Assembly: GCA_007130155.1 (NCBI GenBank)
Contig: SLTB01000281.1
Location: forward strand, 1 to 33,678
Direction of reading: 5' to 3'
Length of the DNA stretch: 33,678 nt
DNA from: Pseudomonadales bacterium
GTDB lineage: Bacteria > Pseudomonadota > Gammaproteobacteria > Pseudomonadales > Azotimanducaceae
The translations under genes were made by a program, and so were the position numbers. This document shows, in pieces, positions 31,079 through 33,678 of the stretch. Positions within the stretch are counted from its first letter, which is position 1. Every line of letters starts with the position of its first letter. The notes beneath the pieces were generated by a model, which was not told where the DNA came from, made no database searches, and saw only the letters and a program-made list of their open reading frames with translations.

Positions 31079-33475
31079 TCAGAAGTTCGCCTCGAGCTCG
31101 ACGCCCCAGGTATAACCTTGATTGACCGACCCGGGTGCGAACAACGGGAAGACCAGGGTCGCGACTTCAGTCCGCTTGCTGGTGATGTTGCGGCCGAAGA
31201 AGGTCAGGGAGTAGCGATCGTCATTGGTGTAGTAGCGCACGGAGGCGTTGAGGTTACCCCGTGAGCTGATGCGGCCGAGGCTGGCATTGAACAGATCGGA
31301 CTCGAATTCATCCACCCAATCGTACCTTGAATGCAGTTCCAGGAAGCCGCGCCACACTGGGTAGGTGAACGTTCCGCCGAGACCGAGCGTCCACTCCGGC
31401 GCCCTGCGTGGCTTGAGGAAACTGGCGTCCACGAGCTGAGTCTGATCACCCGGCAGGAAGGTCTCAAACTCGTCGAAACTCGCGTTCAGGTAGCCAATGG
31501 AGGTGAACAGGCTCAAGTAGTCGCTGGCGGCCCACTGCACTTCGAGCTCAGCACCCCAGTAGATCGCCGAGGCAACGTTATCGAAGATGGTGGCCACCGT
31601 ATTGGTGGAGGGGTCCACCTGGATCGACTGCTCCTGCTTGTCCTGGAAGTCGTTGTAAAACAGCGCAGCGTTGACAAGCAGTGTGTTGTCGAGCCACTGA
31701 CTCTTCAACCCCAGCTCCACGGTCTTGGCGAATTCCGGGTCGTACTGGTCGCGTTGGAAGTCCGCGATGTTCTGATTGACCCCGAAGAAGCCGCCGGAGT
31801 GGAAGCCCTCGGCATAGCTGATGTAGAGCATGACGTCATCGGTATACTTGTAAGACAGCCCAAGGCGCGGCGAGAATTCCTTCCAGCTGTTGTCCAGATC
31901 AGAGAACTCTTCGAAGTTACGCAGACGCGACCGCTCCACGGTCGTCAGGTAGGCCTGACCGGCCAGAAAATCCTTCTTCTCATACGTCCAGCGCAATCCG
32001 GCGTTCAGGCTCCAGCGCTCTGCGAATTCCACGTCGACCTGGGCGAAGGCCGCGAAGGCCTTGGTGTTCTGCGTCGAGAACAGGACCTGGGCGACGTCTT
32101 GCCCATACCCGGTAATAGGCCCCCCAATGTCGCAGCGCAGGGCACCCAGGAAACCCGCCAAGCAGGCCTCGATACCCGGGGTCGGGTTGACGCCGTCACC
32201 GATCAGGATACCTTGGGTCACAAAATTCCAGAACGAGCCACCCGTGATCCAGTCCTGGGTGTAATCACTCTCAAAATAGTAGAGCCCCGTGACAAAGGTG
32301 ACATTATCGTAGCTGCCTTCGAGGCGGAATTCCTGGCTGAACTGATCGAATTCGTTGTCACGGTCGATGGTAATGAAGTCCACGGCGGTTCCATCGAAGT
32401 CCGTGAGGCGCTCCTCCACCATGTCGCGATAACCGGTCACCGACACCAGGGTGAGGTTCTCGTTGAGCTGATACTGCATGTTGAGGGTTAAGGCATCGAC
32501 CTTGGTCCGACCCGGGTTGGCGAAGTTCGATTCCGATGTCTTCGGTATGTCGAGGCTGGTCCGGCACGCCCCGAACACCGTGCAGAGCAGGATCCCGCCG
32601 GAGAGGTCCGTCTCTCGAAGCGGATCCTCCGGCGGGGGGAACACCCCCGGGGCGAGGTTGAAGTTGGTATTGAAGGCGCCGATGTCGCTCCTGTCGTCGA
32701 AGCGCTCGGCAGTAAACAGCGCCTCGAAGCGGTCGGTCGGTGTGGCCAGCAGGGTCACGCCGTAGTTGCGGTAGTCCCGCTCTGGTTGGCGCTGGCCGGT
32801 GGTGGTGTTGAACATGAAGCCATCATCCTGGATCACCGTCCCGAAGAACTTGCCGGCGAGCTGATCCTCAATCAGCGGCGCGTTGAGGATGACGCGGCCC
32901 TCGCGCTGGTCATGCCGGCCTGCAGTGAGCCGGACACGTGCGCCGTACTCGCCTGTGGGACGAGAGCGCACCACGTTCACTACGCCGCCCACGGTGTTGC
33001 GCCCGAAAAGGGTGCCCTGGGGACCACGCAGAATCTCCACCCGCTCCAGATCGAAGTTCTCGAGGATCTGGCCAGCCAGCGAACCGAGATAGATGCCATC
33101 GATCATGACGCCAATGGGCGCATCGAAGGAATTATCATCGGTCCGGGTGGGGCTGATGCCGCGAATGGAAATATTGGCACCGCCGGCGCGACCGGGGTCC
33201 CGATCGATACGCACGTTGGGCGCGTAGGCATTGAGGTCCGACAGATCACGTACGGTAGGCCGCTGCAGTTCCGCCGACAGCGCGGTAACGGCGAGCGGAA
33301 CGTCCTGGGCCCGCTCCTCGCGCCGGCGGGCCGTGACGACGATCTCTTCAAGCCTTGCTGACGACCGCTCAGAACTTGGCTGGGCCGCTTGTGCCAAGGC
33401 CTCATTCGAAAACATGCCGAACAGCAGGGTACTGCCCAACGCCAAAGCGCCGAGACTCGCTTTCCTGGTAAACAT
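31079..33475 (-). CDS. TonB-dependent outer-membrane receptor
   Basis: A 798-residue outer-membrane receptor for energised uptake. The signal peptide is MFTRKASLGALALGSTLLFG with cleavage near ALA-QA (residue 28), followed by the TonB box EEIVVTA (43-49). The plug domain contains DVPLAVTALSAEL, NISIRGISPTRTDDNS, RVEILRGPQGTLFGRNTVGG and VNVVRSRP. A beta-barrel follows (YISYAEGFHSGGFFG, WGAELEVQW) and ends in aromatic NQGYTWGVELEANF, with the terminal Phe required for barrel assembly. The 'GRNTVGG' plug and the length match the large receptor group of marine and sphingomonad-like bacteria with unknown ligands; siderophores, terpenoids or oligosaccharides are possible. A GGAG-rich ribosome site precedes the ATG. 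There is no adjacent transporter or regulator gene. Confidence 0.95.
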   Translation of the reverse strand: MFTRKASLGALALGSTLLFGMFSNEALAQAAQPSSERSSARLEEIVVTARRREERAQDVPLAVTALSAELQRPTVRDLSDLNAYAPNVRIDRDPGRAGGANISIRGISPTRTDDNSFDAPIGVMIDGIYLGSLAGQILENFDLERVEILRGPQGTLFGRNTVGGVVNVVRSRPTGEYGARVRLTAGRHDQREGRVILNAPLIEDQLAGKFFGTVIQDDGFMFNTTTGQRQPERDYRNYGVTLLATPTDRFEALFTAERFDDRSDIGAFNTNFNLAPGVFPPPEDPLRETDLSGGILLCTVFGACRTSLDIPKTSESNFANPGRTKVDALTLNMQYQLNENLTLVSVTGYRDMVEERLTDFDGTAVDFITIDRDNEFDQFSQEFRLEGSYDNVTFVTGLYYFESDYTQDWITGGSFWNFVTQGILIGDGVNPTPGIEACLAGFLGALRCDIGGPITGYGQDVAQVLFSTQNTKAFAAFAQVDVEFAERWSLNAGLRWTYEKKDFLAGQAYLTTVERSRLRNFEEFSDLDNSWKEFSPRLGLSYKYTDDVMLYISYAEGFHSGGFFGVNQNIADFQRDQYDPEFAKTVELGLKSQWLDNTLLVNAALFYNDFQDKQEQSIQVDPSTNTVATIFDNVASAIYWGAELEVQWAASDYLSLFTSIGYLNASFDEFETFLPGDQTQLVDASFLKPRRAPEWTLGLGGTFTYPVWRGFLELHSRYDWVDEFESDLFNASLGRISSRGNLNASVRYYTNDDRYSLTFFGRNITSKRTEVATLVFPLFAPGSVNQGYTWGVELEANF

Positions 33476-33550
33476 GACTTCTCCCTCCCCGGGACAATCA
33501 TCGATGTATGTGAACTACTGTGCTTCGCTCCCTAACTCGATATTGCGGAC

Positions 33551-33580
33551 ATGCCCCCCCACTCCCATGACAGGGGTAGG
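33551..33580. promoter_or_regulatory. Candidate regulatory site upstream of the TonB receptor
   Basis: A run of seven C (33554-33560), then ACTCCCATGACAGGGGTAGG, forms an imperfect inverted C-run / G-run pattern about 80 bases before the receptor start. It looks like an operator for a dimeric regulator, but only by shape. The rest of the 200-bp end of the window shows no gene. Confidence 0.25.
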
Positions 33581-33678
33581 ATCGTCTTCGCCCGAGCGTG
33601 CCTATGGCTTTTGGCAAGGCTCTACTGGTCACTTCCGGGCTGCGTTGACCACCGTCTTTCACCGCTGTTAGAACATAA

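Overview
The window is high-GC bacterial chromosome, most likely from an aerobic gammaproteobacterium, possibly a marine or hydrocarbon-associated lineage. Supporting signs are a TonB-dependent receptor, a YgiM-type SH3 protein, TesB, GlcDEF and a long two-domain fatty acyl-CoA reductase like that of Marinobacter. The order cannot be fixed from the sequence. No rRNA, tRNA, CRISPR array, transposase or prophage block was seen.

Layout. 1-3.4 kb: glutathione transferase, an M15 peptidase with a peptidoglycan-binding domain, remnants of an ion-channel gene, and an MFS transporter. 3.4-8 kb: a two-gene RND efflux operon (adaptor, then pump). 8.3-10.3 kb: a small secreted protein and a PhrB-type iron-sulfur photolyase. 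10.4-15.5 kb: Sel1-repeat protein, TesB thioesterase, a triple-PAS hybrid histidine kinase and a Prx5-type peroxiredoxin. 15.9-17.9 kb: a divergent pair, NUDIX hydrolase and a methyltransferase. 18-21.8 kb: the glcDEF glycolate oxidase operon, divergent from the fatty acyl-CoA reductase (21.9-23.9 kb). 24-27.6 kb: lipoprotein, dihydroorotase plus methyltransferase, a gene fragment and a cupin. 27.8-33.5 kb: CaiB/BaiF CoA-transferase, an SH3-domain membrane protein and a TonB-dependent receptor, separated by two large non-coding repeats.

Most genes are ordinary housekeeping or stress genes. Lipid and acyl-CoA handling recurs (TesB, fatty acyl-CoA reductase, CaiB), as does oxidative or light stress (GST, peroxiredoxin, photolyase).

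The unusual part is a family of palindromic intergenic repeats. Two modules, called X here (about 165 bp) and Y (about 250-268 bp), each have their own terminal inverted repeats. They occur side by side at three places (1758-1935, 29069-29502, 30582-30998), in a different order or orientation each time. A solo 50-bp version of a Y end starts at the stop codon of the photolyase gene. The first copy sits exactly between the two surviving ends of an ion-channel gene whose middle is missing. A second, unrelated hairpin family brackets the cupin gene. Neither repeat family has a transposase in the window, so if they move they are mobilised in trans.
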